Origin: Clitopilus passeckerianus | Taxonomy: Eukaryota > Basidiomycota > Agaricomycetes > Agaricales > Entolomataceae | Reading direction: 5' to 3' | NCBI GenBank assembly: GCA_944990035.1 | Contig: CALYLX010000133.1 | Span: 310,001 to 374,000 of the forward strand | Length of the DNA stretch: 64,000 nucleotides | Shown here: positions 46,225-58,844 of the stretch, piece after piece | How the letters are laid out: every line of letters begins with the position of its first letter | Numbering within the stretch: the stretch's first letter is position 1 | Notes under the pieces: model-generated | The model's database searches: none | Told to the model about the DNA's origin: nothing | The model's input: only the letters and a program-made list of their open reading frames with translations | Made by a program: the position numbers and the translations under genes

Positions 46225-48600
46225 GTGAACAGTAGACTTGGAGGGAAAGCGTCCGTTTACGTCTATTTGTCTCGACCTTCCAAGAACTTTGCTCTCAACT
46301 TCTCGATCGTTTCTTGGTCATTTCCACACGGGAATCAGCTCTCGTCTTATTGCCTCGCAACTGGTTTGCTGGCAACTTTACGACTTTACTACTCTGGAGT
46401 ACGGGAGATCGCTGTCCTACCACCACGAGTGCACGATGCTGAAGATAAATGTGGCCCAACTGCGCCAACGCCAATGACCAACCAACGGAGGTGCAAAAAC
46501 ACCTTACCTTCGAGGCTCATGGAAATGGGGAAGAAACCGATGAAGAAGCACCACTCCTGCTACAATACCATTGACCATATATAAGAAGATGTCGAATTGG
46601 ATTCAGGCAGTTGTCGTACCTGCACTCCTTGCGACTTTTTTGGTGGCCTCGAAATTATTCCAAACGAAGGAGGTGCATCCACACTGCTACCTAAGCCGTG
46701 CAGCACTACTTTCTATTTTCTCTGTGCTGTGAGAACGGCTTCTTCGCGGCTCCAGTGTAACGGTACGTATCCCAGTCTGTTTGCCAGATTCGTTACCGAC
46801 AGGAACCCTTCACAGACGCCGTTATGAACCTTCTGAAGAACACATAACATCATGAGGACCAAAGTATCAGTCCCAAAGCTTGCACAGAACATGAGTCGTC
46901 GCAGCTGGGAGGTCTAATGATGTGGATAAGAGGATGCCAATGGTAAGCGTTAAATCATCTGACTAACAATGTTGACTTACGGTGGTATAGTGGTACTACA
47001 GGGACTCGGCGCCCTTTGGACTGAGGAGCAACCAAACAATACGTATTGTGAAGTGAACCGGAATCCGGAAAAGCAGAGAAGACCGCCTGAAGGACCCCGG
47101 CTCGCGCATTCAACATCCCGAGCAACTCAAGACACCGTTTCAACGTCCTGAAAAAGCAGCCATGAAGCGGAGATATACGACGGAATTCTCAACGATATCG
47201 CAGTACGAGGTTATCTGTAAGTAAGACCTACCTATTACTTCCAGCTTGACCACTTACACCGCGTTTAATCGTCTAGATTCCTCAAGCATATCAAGGCAAC
47301 GGTACAGCATCAAATATCTCCTTCGGGAGCGTGGTTGAGCTGCTTGTAACGTCGCGAATCCTTACGTGGCGGAAAAGCTGTTTCGGGTGCTTGAGGCAAG
47401 CAGTGAGGAAATCCTCGTAGACGATGAAGATATGATAACATCTTTGCGGACTAGGACTGGGACCTCGGGCTCTTGTTTGTCGTCTAGAACGGAACAGATG
47501 GTGCAGAAAGTGAGGGAGGTTGTTGAAGGAGGGTGGGATCTTCTCTCTTTCCTGATGCCCTGTTAAGCCTGTGCTGAATGCCAATTTTGGATAGGTTTCT
47601 CGTGCTCGAGTTGCAAGCGAAGACACTTGCCGAACTATATAACCCCTGGCAGCCTCAATGAGACACCAGAAGATCTTCGTCTTGCACTGGTGCGGCATGT
47701 CAGCGCAACAAGATGTACCCTGAAGCTCGGAGAGAAATTGTCATGAAGGCTCTCATATGGGTTCCTCGTTCACGCGGCGCCTCTCCCACAAAACTGCGCA
47801 TTGGCCACCAAAACTTGGGTGGACATATCAAGGAACACGTTATGTAGATGCCGACACCCTCATTTGCATGCGTTGGTCTGGCCATTATTCGGAAAACGAT
47901 GAATCTCCGTAAGTTACTTGTCTATTTGCTGGCTTATAGCTCGAACGCTGACCACCAATTCTCTTAGATTTCATAGCTCAAGATTTCCTCAACAACGCTT
48001 ATATACCGGCCGCCTACTGCCCCGACGCTGAAGAGGCAATAGCTACGACCTGCCTCACATTCCTTCTCATACGGAGGGATGTATGACATGGGGGTTACAC
48101 ATGGCCATGAAGAAGTCGTGGCCGTCTTTTTCCACTCCAGTTCGGCAGGAAGGGCAAACACCGCTAGGCCACGCAGCTAGGCCTGGCTATCACGATGAAA
48201 AAATGGCAGCCCTTTTGCCCAACTGCGGCGGCGGCCGCGTCAACGTCGGTTTGACGGAGACCGTGTTTTTCTCCGCCATGGAGACATTGTAGCACTCGTG
48301 CCCAACCCGAACGATATCAATCTCTACTTGGGGAGCCATGGAGGAAGGATGACGCCGCTGCGGGAGGGTATCGTTCAATTCTAGCTGGCTGGCACCCCAA
48401 GGAGCAACCGGCCTTACTCGAACCATCGTCAAACGGGACGGCACCAACATATGCTGCTAAACCCGTCATCGCTTCTATCGATCTGCTGGATAATGAAGGG
48501 CATAAGGCACTCTTTCATGCTCGGAAGAAGAGAGCACGGATGACCTGCACTGGGAAGAAGCTTACAAATTGCTTCGAGGAGGGGAGGAGCGGAATCAGAC
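46225..48600 (+). pseudogene. Decayed gene B, copy 1
   Basis: Plus-strand protein-like blocks occur in order: FALNFSIVSWSFPHG (46270), IPQAYQGNGTASNISFGSVV (47280), VAEKLFRVLEASSEEIL (47363), and further downstream VALVPNPNDINLYLGSHGG (48290). They are collinear with copy 2 at 58845-60640 and share splice sites (for example a CTCCGTAAGTTA donor near 47910 and CTCTTAG acceptor near 47967). Small indels relative to copy 2, near 47210 and 47358, shift the frame, and in-frame stops follow. The product is unknown. Copy 1 keeps a longer 3' part than copy 2. Confidence 0.45.
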
Positions 48601-48980
48601 TTTGACCGGAACTAGTCAGATTCATTCATGATTCATTGTTCTTCTCCGTCGCGTTGTTGTTTAATTGACAAGTCTCCTTTATATTCTACTATGCTTGTTA
48701 TTGGTGTCGTATTGCTTATTCTTTACATCTGGACTGCACCTAGAACAACCAATACGTACCTGTACCGCAGTCCAAGACACGTACAGCCTATCAACTTGTG
48801 CAAGAACTTGTGTCCATACCGCAATCGTACAATGTGAGGCGTTCTATTTCGCGACTCCTCCTGTTACATCAGGCTCCCGCATCCTTTTTCCATTGGTGAG
48901 GGCTACAGATACTATTTGGTCGGTGGATGGGGTCGATGGAAGTGGACTAGCTCCGGCGATGATAGGTTTGATCATGTGAA
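48601..48980. other. Region upstream of NACHT unit 2
   Basis: Part of it (about 48640-48760) matches 60740-60850 before unit 3, including CTTTACATCTGGACTGCA versus CTTCACATCTGGGCTGCA. It is therefore part of the duplicated segment. No gene is supported. Confidence 0.45.
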
Positions 48981-49068
48981 CGCTGAGGCCTGAGGCCTGA
49001 GTTTTGGGCGCTTAGCTGGGTAACCCCATGTTCTGATCTCGAACGAGCATCTCCTTTCTCCCTACACC
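48981..49068 (+). promoter_or_regulatory. Conserved leader of NACHT unit 2
   Basis: The stretch with TTGGGCGCTTAGCTG and CGAACGAGCATCTC before the ATG is matched at 61105-61190 before unit 3 (TTGGGCGCTTATCTG, CCAACGAGCTTCTCG). It is only faintly visible before unit 1. It is likely core promoter and 5' UTR retained after duplication. A direct repeat CTGAGGC occurs at its start. Confidence 0.4.
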
Positions 49069-52000
49069 ATGCCCAAGTTTTCCCATCGCTTCCCTTTTCT
49101 CAAGGCGGGACACAAAGATGACCAAGCCAGCAAATCCTCAGCACCGTTTACGGGCCCACCCTCCTCAGAAAGGGTCCAGACTCCAACCAGTCGCTCTGTA
49201 ACGTCTCTGCCGTCAAACAATGCACACCCACGATCTACCCCTTACAGTATGCAGGCTACCTTAACTTCGACGCACTCCGAACCGACAATCCATCAGCCTT
49301 TCAGCCTTCAGCTAACAAATCGGACAAGAGACGCCCCAGTTATACCAACGATGGCCTCTGCCTCTCCATCCATGCTACCTCCCGCCTCCGAAGATCGGCT
49401 GCTACCCATTCCGGCATCAGTGGAACCCTACGTCGAGCAGCCTCCAGATATGACTCTGAGTCGATCTGGCGCACCCATCCAAAAGCTAGACGAACATGCA
49501 ATGGCCGCAAGCGCTCCTGCCATTCGCATACCTCCGTCTGTCATAGATGTCCCGAGTTCCTCAAACCAAGCAGGCACAAAACCAGTTGTCCGCCCTCAAA
49601 TCCACTCGACTATCACGAATAACCAGTTATCTGCTGAAGGAAATTTGTACATCAACAGCGGCGCAGGAAATATTACAATTACCGAGGATACTAGCCCGAT
49701 ACTGGTAAGTATCCCGCCTATGATTAAAGTCCTTTACGATGCTAACGAGAGGTAGCTCCGCCTGAAGGCCCTTCTTAATCCAATCGGTGCAGCATACGAC
49801 TCCTACACCGCCAACGAACGATCCAAATGCTTCGAAAATACCCGCGTAAAGCTACTTGGCGAAATAGAGGCGTGGTTCACCGGTCCTGATCAAGTACCAA
49901 TATATGTGCTGGATGGAATAGCCGGTATAGGGAAATCAACCATTGCACAGACAGTGGCTGAGCGAGCTGCTAGTCTTGGTCTGCTCGGCGCCAGCTTCTT
50001 CTTCACAAGGAACGAAGCAGAACGAATGATCGCAAAACATTTCTTCCCAACTATCGCATACCACCTTGCTTGCTACAAGGAATCCTTCGCTGGTCGGATT
50101 ACAGAGGCAGTAGAACAATACCCAGATGCCGCGGAGAAAGGTCTTTTGCGGCAACTCCAGCTCCTCATCCTCTCCCCGCTTCAAAGTCTACTGGCTCAGA
50201 AAGAGCACTCAGTTCTCATTGTTATTGACGCGCTCGATGAATGCAAAGACGACGATGCGGAATTAGTCTTAACCCTCCTCGCTCAACATATTCGCCATCT
50301 CCCTAAACTCAGGATCCTCATTACTGCTCGCCCCGAGCGACATATTCGATATATCCTAGAGGAAGATAGCAACCACGAACTCTTCCATCTACACGACATA
50401 GACGACACAATTGCACGCTCTGATATTCGCCTATATCTTACTTTCATGTTGTCTGCTGAACAAGTTCGGAAGACCTTCCCTAAACGCCAGCCTCCTCCGT
50501 GGCAACCCAGCACCGATGACATGGATATGTTATGCGGTGTTGCTGGCAAGCTATTCATCATTGCTTCTACCGCAGCGAAATTCATTCTGGACGATAAAAG
50601 TCCAGGCCCAGATGAGCAGCTTGCCTGCATCCTTGACGGCGTGTCACCAGACGACTTCTCTGGCTCGGAACAAACAGATGTCATGGATAAGTTTTATATC
50701 CAAATCATCCGCGCCGCCGCGCCGACCAAACCGACCAAATCCTGGATCACCCGCTATCAAATGGTCGTCGGAGCAATTATTGTGCTCCAAACCGCGTTAC
50801 ATTGTCAGGCTCTTGCCCAGTTGCTTCATGTAACCTCCGCTTATATTGAAGAAGCCCTGGACCAACTCCACTCTCTGGTTGCGCCTATTGGTGCTGGTGA
50901 GGACCTCACATTTCGGGTACATCACAAATCATTCCCCGATTTCATTACAAATGAAGACCGTATCAAACACTCACTCAGTCATTTGGGGTCGAAGATGTCA
51001 AATGTCATTCCTTCCTTCCTCATAGATGCAAAGGAGCATCATCTGCGGCTGGCGAAGGCATGCTTCTGTGCAATGGATCAGAACTTGAAGCGGAACATGG
51101 CCAACCTCTCTCCCGAGGAATGGTACAAAGAGAAGGCCGACATCCCCCATCTCGCACCGCGGTTTATTCCTGATGAGCTCGGGTATGCTGTCACACATTG
51201 GTCGTCCCACCTATGCGCTGCTGGACCCATTGCCAATAGAGCTGAGCATGATCTCATGAACTGGGCCACGAAACACATCCTCATGTGGCTGGAGGTGATG
51301 TGCATCCTAGATAACATTGGGAAGACATATCAAATGTTGGAGAATGCCCTTGAGTTGATAGTGAGTAATACTTTACGAATTCAGCTGATTGAATTTATCA
51401 CGGATTGCAAAATACTAACCAACCATGTCACAGGAAGCTCATGGTAAAAGCTGGTCAGAGGAGAGTAGGATACAAGAGTTACTCTCTGATGCTAGTCGAT
51501 TCGTACTGCAAAGTGGAGAAATTCTCAAGTTGTCACCGATGCATGTTTATTGGTCGGGTCTGCCATTTGTACCTCGCAAATCAGCAATGTTGAGCACATA
51601 CCGAGAAGCAACCAATGCAAGGATTCTAGCTGGGATTCAAGAACAGTGGGGTTCTGCACTTCTTACCATGACGGGCCACTCAAACGTAGTAAATGCTGTC
51701 GCATTCTCCTCTGATGGCTCAAGACTTGCATCGGCATCTTATGACAAGACAGTGCGGCTGTGGGATGGAAAGACGGGGGTGCATATCACCACCCTTGAAG
51801 GCCATTCCGACCCAGTCTATGCTGCCGCATTCTCTCCCGATGGCTCAAGACTTGCATCGGCATCTTCTGACAACACAGTGCGGCTGTGGGATGGAAAGAC
51901 GGGGGTGCATATCACCACCCTTGAAGGCCATTCAAATTCGGTCTTGGCTGTTGCATTCTCTCCCGATGGCTCAAGACTTGCATCGGCATCTTCTGACAAG

Positions 52001-53170
52001 ACAGTGCGGCTGTGGGATGGAAAGACGGGGGTGCATATCACCACCCTTGAAGGCCATTCAAATTCGGTCTTGGCTGTTGCATTCTCTCCCGATGGCTCAA
52101 GACTTGCATCGGCATCTTCTGACAAGACAGTGCGGCTGTGGGATGGAAAGACGGGGGTGCATATCACCACCCTTGAAGGCCATTCCCATTGGGTCAATGC
52201 TGTCGCATTCTCTTCCGATGGCTCAAGACTTGCATCGGCATCTTATGACAACACAGTGCGGCTGTGGGATGGAAAGACGGGGGTGCATATCACCACCCTT
52301 GAAGGCCATTCCCATTGGGTCAATGCTGTCGCATTCTCTTCCGATGGCTCAAGACTTGCATCGGCATCAAGAGACAACACAGTGCGGCTGTGGGATGGAA
52401 AGACGGGGGTGCATATCACCACCCTTGAAGGCCATTCTGATTCGGTCAACACAGTGGCATTCTCTCCCGATGGCTCAAGACTTGCATCGGCATCTTCTGA
52501 CAACACAGTGCGGCTGTGGGATGGAAAGACGGGGGTGCATATCACCACCCTTGAAGGCCATTCAAATTCGGTCTTGGCTGTTGCATTCTCTCCCGATGGC
52601 TCAAGACTTGCATCGGCATCAAATGACAAGACAGTGCGGCTGTGGGATGGAAAGACGGGGGTGCATATCACCACCCTTGAAGGCCATTCCAATTGGGTCA
52701 ACGCTCTCGCATTCTCTCCCGATGGCTCAAGACTTGCATCGGCATCAGATGACAACACAGTGCGGCTGTGGGATCATCAACACTATTCCTGCTTTGTATT
52801 CTCTGAAAATCATCTGCTTTCCATTCAATCCATTGCTTTCTTCCCTGATATTCCCCTCCCACCTTTATCACCTATATCGTTCACCAATCCTCACGTTGTT
52901 GGTCCCAATTCCTCTCCCCCTACACCGTCTGTTTATCCCATGTCTGCCTTGCTGACAGTGCACCGAAAGGATCCTTCCTTGTCCGGCTTGATAGTGATAA
53001 AACCGCTCTCCGATGCAAATTACCTCACCTTTCCGATCTGCTGGTTTCCGCCGCATCTCAATGTACTTACAACTTCGTTGGATCCTACCGGCGCATTGGT
53101 TGCAGTAGGTTGTGGAGACGGACGTGTGCTTCTCCTTGACATATCTGCAGTACTAGTGTCTCTCCCTTGA
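49069..53170 (+). CDS. NACHT-WD40 (NLR-like) protein, unit 2
   Basis: A 1325-residue paralog of unit 1 in direct orientation. Exons: 49069-49704, 49756-51360, 51434-53170. The N-terminal 212 residues start MPKFSHRFPFLKAG, are Ser/Pro/Thr-rich, and end with STITNNQLSAEGNLYINSG. Walker A GIAGIGKST lies near 266-274, and Walker B is LIVIDALDECKDD. The NACHT exon is exactly as long as in unit 1 (535 codons). The WD40 array has nine 42-residue units (828-1205), and the C-terminal closing segment is conserved. The distance from the last intron to the first WD40 unit is 80 codons in all three copies. Presumed role: cytosolic sensor NTPase that oligomerises upon ligand recognition by the propeller. 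The ligand is unknown. Confidence 0.9.
51674..52807 (+). repeat. WD40 repeat array of unit 2 (9 x 126 bp)
   Basis: Nine units start at 51674 and continue every 126 bp. Units 3 and 4 (51926-52051 and 52052-52177) are identical base for base. Unit 8 (52556) differs from them only at the codon for position 23 (Ser to Asn). Codon 23 reads Y, S, S, S, Y, R, S, N, D along the array. Confidence 0.95.
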
Positions 53171-55329
53171 ACTATCTTTTTTGCTCTGAATCTCCGCCCC
53201 ATTTCCATGCCCAGATATACATTCTTTTCCATCCACGCCAAAATATTATAAGATGACTACTTTACATATACCTATACATACCCTCTCCATTGAATACAGT
53301 CATTCGTTATCCGATACAAATCTCCTATGCTTGATACCCAAAATTGACGCTCCCAAATCTTTGCCATCCCTCCGTCACGGTGTCAAACGCCGCGGTTCTC
53401 AGAAACAGGTTCATCATTTGTATGCACCTGTTTGAATTCAATCTCCTCGACAAGGTGAAGCTCGGGTGGCTTCTCCGGTGGAAGTGGGGATATTGAACGA
53501 GAGGCCTGGGATACCAGACTTCGCTTCCTGCTCGAAGGCGGTAGTGACAGTGGAGATGGGAGGATAATGAAGGACTGGCATGGCAAATGCGGCTAGGCGT
53601 CTGAAGTGTTGAAAGGATATCGTAGCTATACGTGATTGGTGTGGCCACGTCCAAGGCGGGTTGAGGGTGAGGCGACCTTTCTCGATGAGATATAAGAAGC
53701 TCAAAACCAAAAGCCGAAAGCTTTGGCATAACTTGAATGTGACTTGATCCTATCCATTGGGCTGCCTTGCCGATGGTTTAAGGTGGTTTGGCGGACTTTC
53801 GCCGTCGAGCTTCACAACATCGTCGTCACCCTCTCCATATCTCCATACCACGGTATTCCCTCCTCTGTCCGCTTCCTCCATGCCCTCCCTCCACTGCCGA
53901 TCAACCTTCCACGATCACCAAAGGACAAGGACCCGCCACACCTTCGAATAAGTTGGCAGGAGACGACGAAGTCCGGGCACGAGCTGTTCCCCCTTTCTCA
54001 TTCGTTCACCAAGTTCCTGCTCGTCGAGTTACTTGTAGCCACCTGATGAACGTGGTGAAATGGGTTCAACCATGGAGAGAGGGCGGGTTTGCGAGGCGGA
54101 ACTCGACGAAAACTGTGCTATGTCGAACGACGTATCAATCTCCTCGCCATGGATGCAGGTCGGGGCATGAAGCCTGATGCACGAACGTGATACAGGAGGG
54201 CGCTGGTTCATTAGCTCGTGGTTCCCACTGGCAGGTTCGGATTCGGCGGAGGTATGGCGTAGGAGATGGGAAGGGCAAGCCAAGCAGTCTATACTGATAT
54301 GCCACAGGTTGATAACATCCTCCTATGTTCGTGCAAATATATTTTTTCTCTTTGAGGAATTGAGGTCTCGGTTGAAGACTGTCCTTTGTGGGGGCGACAC
54401 TAATGACGACTGTTGGGGATGAGAGCAGCGAGAATGGTGTCATGACGGATGAGGTCGGGGTGCAGGAGGTGGTTCTGCCGTGGAGTGTCACTATCATCGT
54501 TTGAGGGCGCTGGGGTAGAGATATGTGAGAGAAAGAGCGATCACAAGAATGGAGGAGGGAGGAACAGAAAAGAAGAAAGGAGAAATGTATGCACCTACGC
54601 AGAGGCCGCCCAAGTATGGCCGCCTTCGAGATAGGCTTTCGCAACACCCGCCCTTGCATTTGTCCTCTTATCCTTCAGGAGATGAATGCTACCCGTGTAC
54701 TCCCGCTCATGGGGGTGGTCCGCTATATGGATGGTGGCCACCCAAGCTTGGGCTTAAGGTTGGATACGGGTGTTTCTCGCGCTGACGTGTGTTGGGTTTG
54801 GTATTATTGGAGATTTTCCTGTGAGTTCGTCAGTAAGTAGTTTGATAAGTGGAGTAGAGCCAAGGAAATCAGACAAACCTGTACAGAACAGTGCTCGCAA
54901 GTGGCCAAAACAGTTGTTTGCTCGTCAGAACTCTGCGCGTCTGTTTCCGGCATATTTGTATTGACATTCGAGGAAGGCAGTTTTTTGAATGGCTATTCCG
55001 TCAAGGAACCAGAAGGAGGAAGGTAGAGCGATGAACAGGGCGAGAACAACAAAAGAGAAGCATCTTTCATTATATCATTGCGCCATACAATTCCTCTACC
55101 CTCTTTTCCCTTCGCCTTCAACGTTCAACCTTCCTCCGGTTCTACCCTGCATCGCGTCACAGTGATCCATATCGCGGCCCTCTCCCTCCCAGCTTCCCTT
55201 CCTCTGCCCATATCCCTCATAACTAACCCCAGCCCATCCATCCCAAGCCTCCCCATGATTTGAGCCAAGCATAGTCGAGGAGGATGAACTATCATTAATC
55301 TCCTTATTCAAATCCAGCGATAAAGTTGC
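53171..55329. other. Spacer after NACHT unit 2 with extra sequence
   Basis: The first 200 bases are the conserved 3' flank. Most of the rest has no counterpart in the shorter spacer 1, except near 54350-54520. Minus-strand segments at 53383-53586 (SRSISPLPPEKPPELHLVEE) look protein-like and may be another exon of decayed gene A. No complete gene is supported. Confidence 0.4.
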
Positions 55330-57225
55330 GTCAAGGAGGCGACAGAGAAAGCACCTTCTGTCCCTTCCCACGAATGAGAAGTGGAAGCCATCTATTCGAA
55401 CCTCCCGTCCCTTTCTCAGGACGTCTATGTCCTTTCTCCGCTCCCGTTTCTAGCGCCAATTCCCAACCTCCATCAAGGGCTTTGAGGAAGCAAGAATCTC
55501 GAAAGAACTCCGATGTCTCTAGCAATGCCGGATGAAGCGACAGGCCCGTTGCTACTTCTGGCCAGTGCTCCCACTGCTCTTGCTCCTCCCATTGATGGAT
55601 GTCCAACGCGAACTCGCTTCTTGAACCGTCCTTCTGCCTCCTACTTCGTCTACCACAGCTGGTGCCGCCGCCAATACACTCTGAGACGAGGCTTGAAAAT
55701 CTCGTTCATTATGATTTGAGGCGAATGCAGAGTCGGCTTTCGAGAATCCGACCACCAAACTGTTGACGTCGAAGTCAAAGCCTGGTTGACCGTAACTTCC
55801 ATCGTCATTGCCTTCCTCCCTCTATCTCTCAACCATACCCACGTCCGCATGCCACACCTAGCTTCAGCCAAAGCTACGCCGATCGTTCACGAAGGGTATG
55901 CTGAAGCGTTCCAGGGATAAGTTCTTCCTTCCGCCTCGCTTTCCTAACCAGCCCTCTCTTTCTTCCTCCTTTCAACCTGGCCGAATGCTTCTTCTCATCA
56001 CCCTGAAGACCTCCATCCCTTCCACACGTCTGACCAGCAAAGCCAACCCATTGCTCAATTCTTTCCCATCTCAGCTTCAAACCCCATAATTTCACTGTAT
56101 GTTCGGCTTCACCGATCCAAGCCATCACCAGTACCCGTGAACGGGAGAGGTGAGGGACCAACAGCCCGTAGCTCCAATGTTGAGGTGAGCTGTTCACCAG
56201 AAATGAGGCCAGTTTTGTCTTTTTCTTTTCTTCTCCGCCTTGATAGACGACAATAGGGTGAGCGACGTCCCTAGCATCCGCTGCTGCCGTTCTAGCCCCT
56301 GTCGTGAAGAGGGAAAGGGAGGTGTGCATGGAGGGATGAAGAATGAGGGGGAGTCGTGCGACTGGGCTGGGTGCCTTCTTCACTCTCGTAGAATGTCTTA
56401 ACGCGCGAGGATTGGTGGTGTTTGAAGAGGGAGGAATTGCCGAAGGAGGAACGTAACCTGGGCAGGACAATCGTTACATTGAGCTGAAGTACTTATTCGA
56501 ATAAAGAAACTTACGGTTGCAGGTGTTGCTCCCTTCTCAAGAACTTCACCCTCGTCTCGCGGAGGTACTGCCTGCACGGCCTGTCATTTGTCGTTACAGG
56601 ATTGACGTAGACGACGCCTTTCCCCTCCTTTCAACGCCCGTAGCTGTACGCTCTCCCATCGCCATCGCGAACAGGATCACCTGTCAGACCGCTACCAAAC
56701 AGCTTATAGGCGTGAACGCTTGTTAGGCTGTGAGCCTCGGTTGGAAGGATGATTTGGAGAGGGAGATGGCCAGAAAGTGGTCGCAATATGTGCACGGCGA
56801 TGATGTAGATACAGCGTCAACCTCACCGTCGCCCCCTCAATCACCATACCATGTTTCTCTCCCTCTTTTCGCCTCTCTATACCCTCTCTCCTCCACCAAC
56901 CTCCCTCTCATAGCCTCAACACGACCAAGGCTGTTCATGCCTCAAGGCTTCCAGCAAGTCGGTGTCGGTGGAAGGGGATGAAGTCATCATACGAGTTGCT
57001 CCCGGTATCTCCTCCGTCCATGGGTTCGTAGTTGTCGAGGTGCCAGTATCGAGCTAGCATATGTGCGAAGTATCTGAAGCCATGGACGGTGTACGAGGAT
57101 GGGATGTGGGAAGAACATGGCTCGTATTCCAAAAAACGCCAACGGTCGTTCGGGGTCGGCGTAAGCCATGCCGTGTCGGGAAATGTACGCCAGTGGATGT
57201 CCCTGTCATAACGATAGGGCAAGGT
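55330..57225 (-). pseudogene. Decayed gene A, copy 2
   Basis: Minus-strand blocks in order: NDRWRFLEYEPCSSHIPSSY and WHLDNYEPMDGGDTGS (57170-57010), PPRDEGEVLEKGATPAT (near 56570), PPSAIPPSSNTTNPRALRHS (near 56440), RKPTLHSPQIIMNE (near 55730) and EEQEQWEHWPEVATGLSLHP (near 55570). The intron between the third and fourth blocks has a clean GTAAGT donor and TGCCCAG acceptor. The fourth block stays open for nearly 200 codons, so part of a gene may survive. No family is recognised, and no full chain from start to stop could be built. About 94 percent identity by eye to copy 1 around 55451-55590. Confidence 0.45.
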
Positions 57226-58844
57226 ATGAAACCTAGGTGAGGTCTAGTGAATTGGTAGGTTGGCAGCCTTCAGCTTGAGTTTGGTGGAGATGGGATGGAG
57301 CGTTCGAGTCACTAAGACGGATGAAGAGGTCGAATCATGCGGTCTATATGACTGGCGAAGCCCAAGTCGTTTGGGGGTGGATTAACGTCCCTCTTGATCG
57401 TGACATCTGCTGTATTCATGCCGATGTAGACCCCTCCTCAGGATGGAGAAGACACTGAGATTGTGCTGGTCGAGCTCGCTGAAGAGTGTTTTGCGGCATG
57501 CTAAGTACTAACGCGTCGCCTCAGGTCTGGGATGGAAGGGAGAGGGGTGGTGCCGTGGTGGGGTAAGTACGGGTGGGGGATGGCGCAGTACTACCATTGT
57601 TATTCGAGGTGGTTGAGCGGGGCCATGAGCTTGCAAAACGTGGGAAGTTGGACATTTTCAGCTTTGAGGGATAATGGGATGGAACCCGGGAGTCTGGCGT
57701 ATGGCGAAGAAGGCAAGAAAAGTGGGCCGTCAACGCGGTGGATGCAGAGCAAATTTGTGTAGCTTGAATGACGTAGAGTGCTGGTTGGACAGTGAAAGTT
57801 CCTATGAGTGTGTCATCAGTAGTCTGTTCTCGTAGAAATCATTCAAGCTCAAGAGAAAGTGGTGAAGGAAATGGGGAGGAGGGAGGCGGCGGGAGAAGAA
57901 TAAACAAAAAGATATGTACCATAGCTGCGTTATCCAGACCCTCGTAGCCCCAACTCCTGCCATGCCTCCCTCACACTATCCGAGTGTATGAGGGAGCATG
58001 TCCGCGTGGCGTTGCTCACGACAGCAGTCTTCTACGGCAGGCCTAGAAAGCAAAGCTGTATCTGCAAGTGACTGGTTAGTCGATGCACGCGCGATAGAAT
58101 CACAACTAGGGGGTGAAATGTATCATAAACAGGGAACAGAAAGGCCGGAAGGAAAGGAAGGAAACGAGAGGGAGATACAAAAAGAGAAAGTGACGTACTC
58201 ATTCGTGATATCCAGCTAGAGGACGAAGAGATACGAGGTGGGCTCGGTTGAACCGTTCCTGTGAGTGCATCGTCAGTTGTTTGTTCCTCTGGTTGTTCAA
58301 GAGAAGATGATAAAGGGAAAACGAGGAGGAACGAGAATGAAGGAATGACGGAGGAGTGGATAGAAGAAAGCCAGGTGAAAAGAATATACCTGAACGCAAT
58401 TATGACGTCGGTTAAACCTCTGTTATTCTTCTCGATGCTGTCCATGGATGCGAAGACGGATGTTCATGTTCTCGTGCTGTCTGGCTCGCAGCAACGGTCT
58501 TCACTGATGATTCTGACTATACTGAGGCTGGTATCTGCAAGTGCGAGTCAGTCAGTAATTCAGCGATCAAGTAGGAACAATAGAAAGTACCCTGGAGAAG
58601 GGACAGAAGATAGCACCGAGAGCAGAAGAATAGATGGATAGAGAGGCACACAGAACGCGTACCGATTCATGTCCATGATTATTCCCTCCAACAATTCCGA
58701 TTACTTGACGAATTTTGGAAAATTTTCTTGGTCATACTCCTGGCAGGATTTCGTTCCCGTATGCCGATGCATAGTGGACACTGGATTTGGTATATATTCC
58801 AGATTCCAGTTGGGCCAACGGAGACGAATGGTATCGGCAAGAAA
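57226..58844. other. Spacer between decayed genes A and B, copy 2
   Basis: No supported gene. Two related blocks at 57790-57920 and 58250-58390 resemble 45990-46085 of spacer 1. On the minus strand they read as an intron with its flanking exon edge, repeated. Purine-rich stretches (GGAGGAGGGAGGCGG) are common. Confidence 0.4.

Noticed and set aside
51693..52955. Long alternative-frame reading frames through the WD40 arrays (also 42114-43049 and minus-strand frames)
   Set aside because: The 126-bp unit is a multiple of three, so any frame without a stop in one unit stays open across the array. The translations are the repeats read out of phase; the WD40 frame is the real one.
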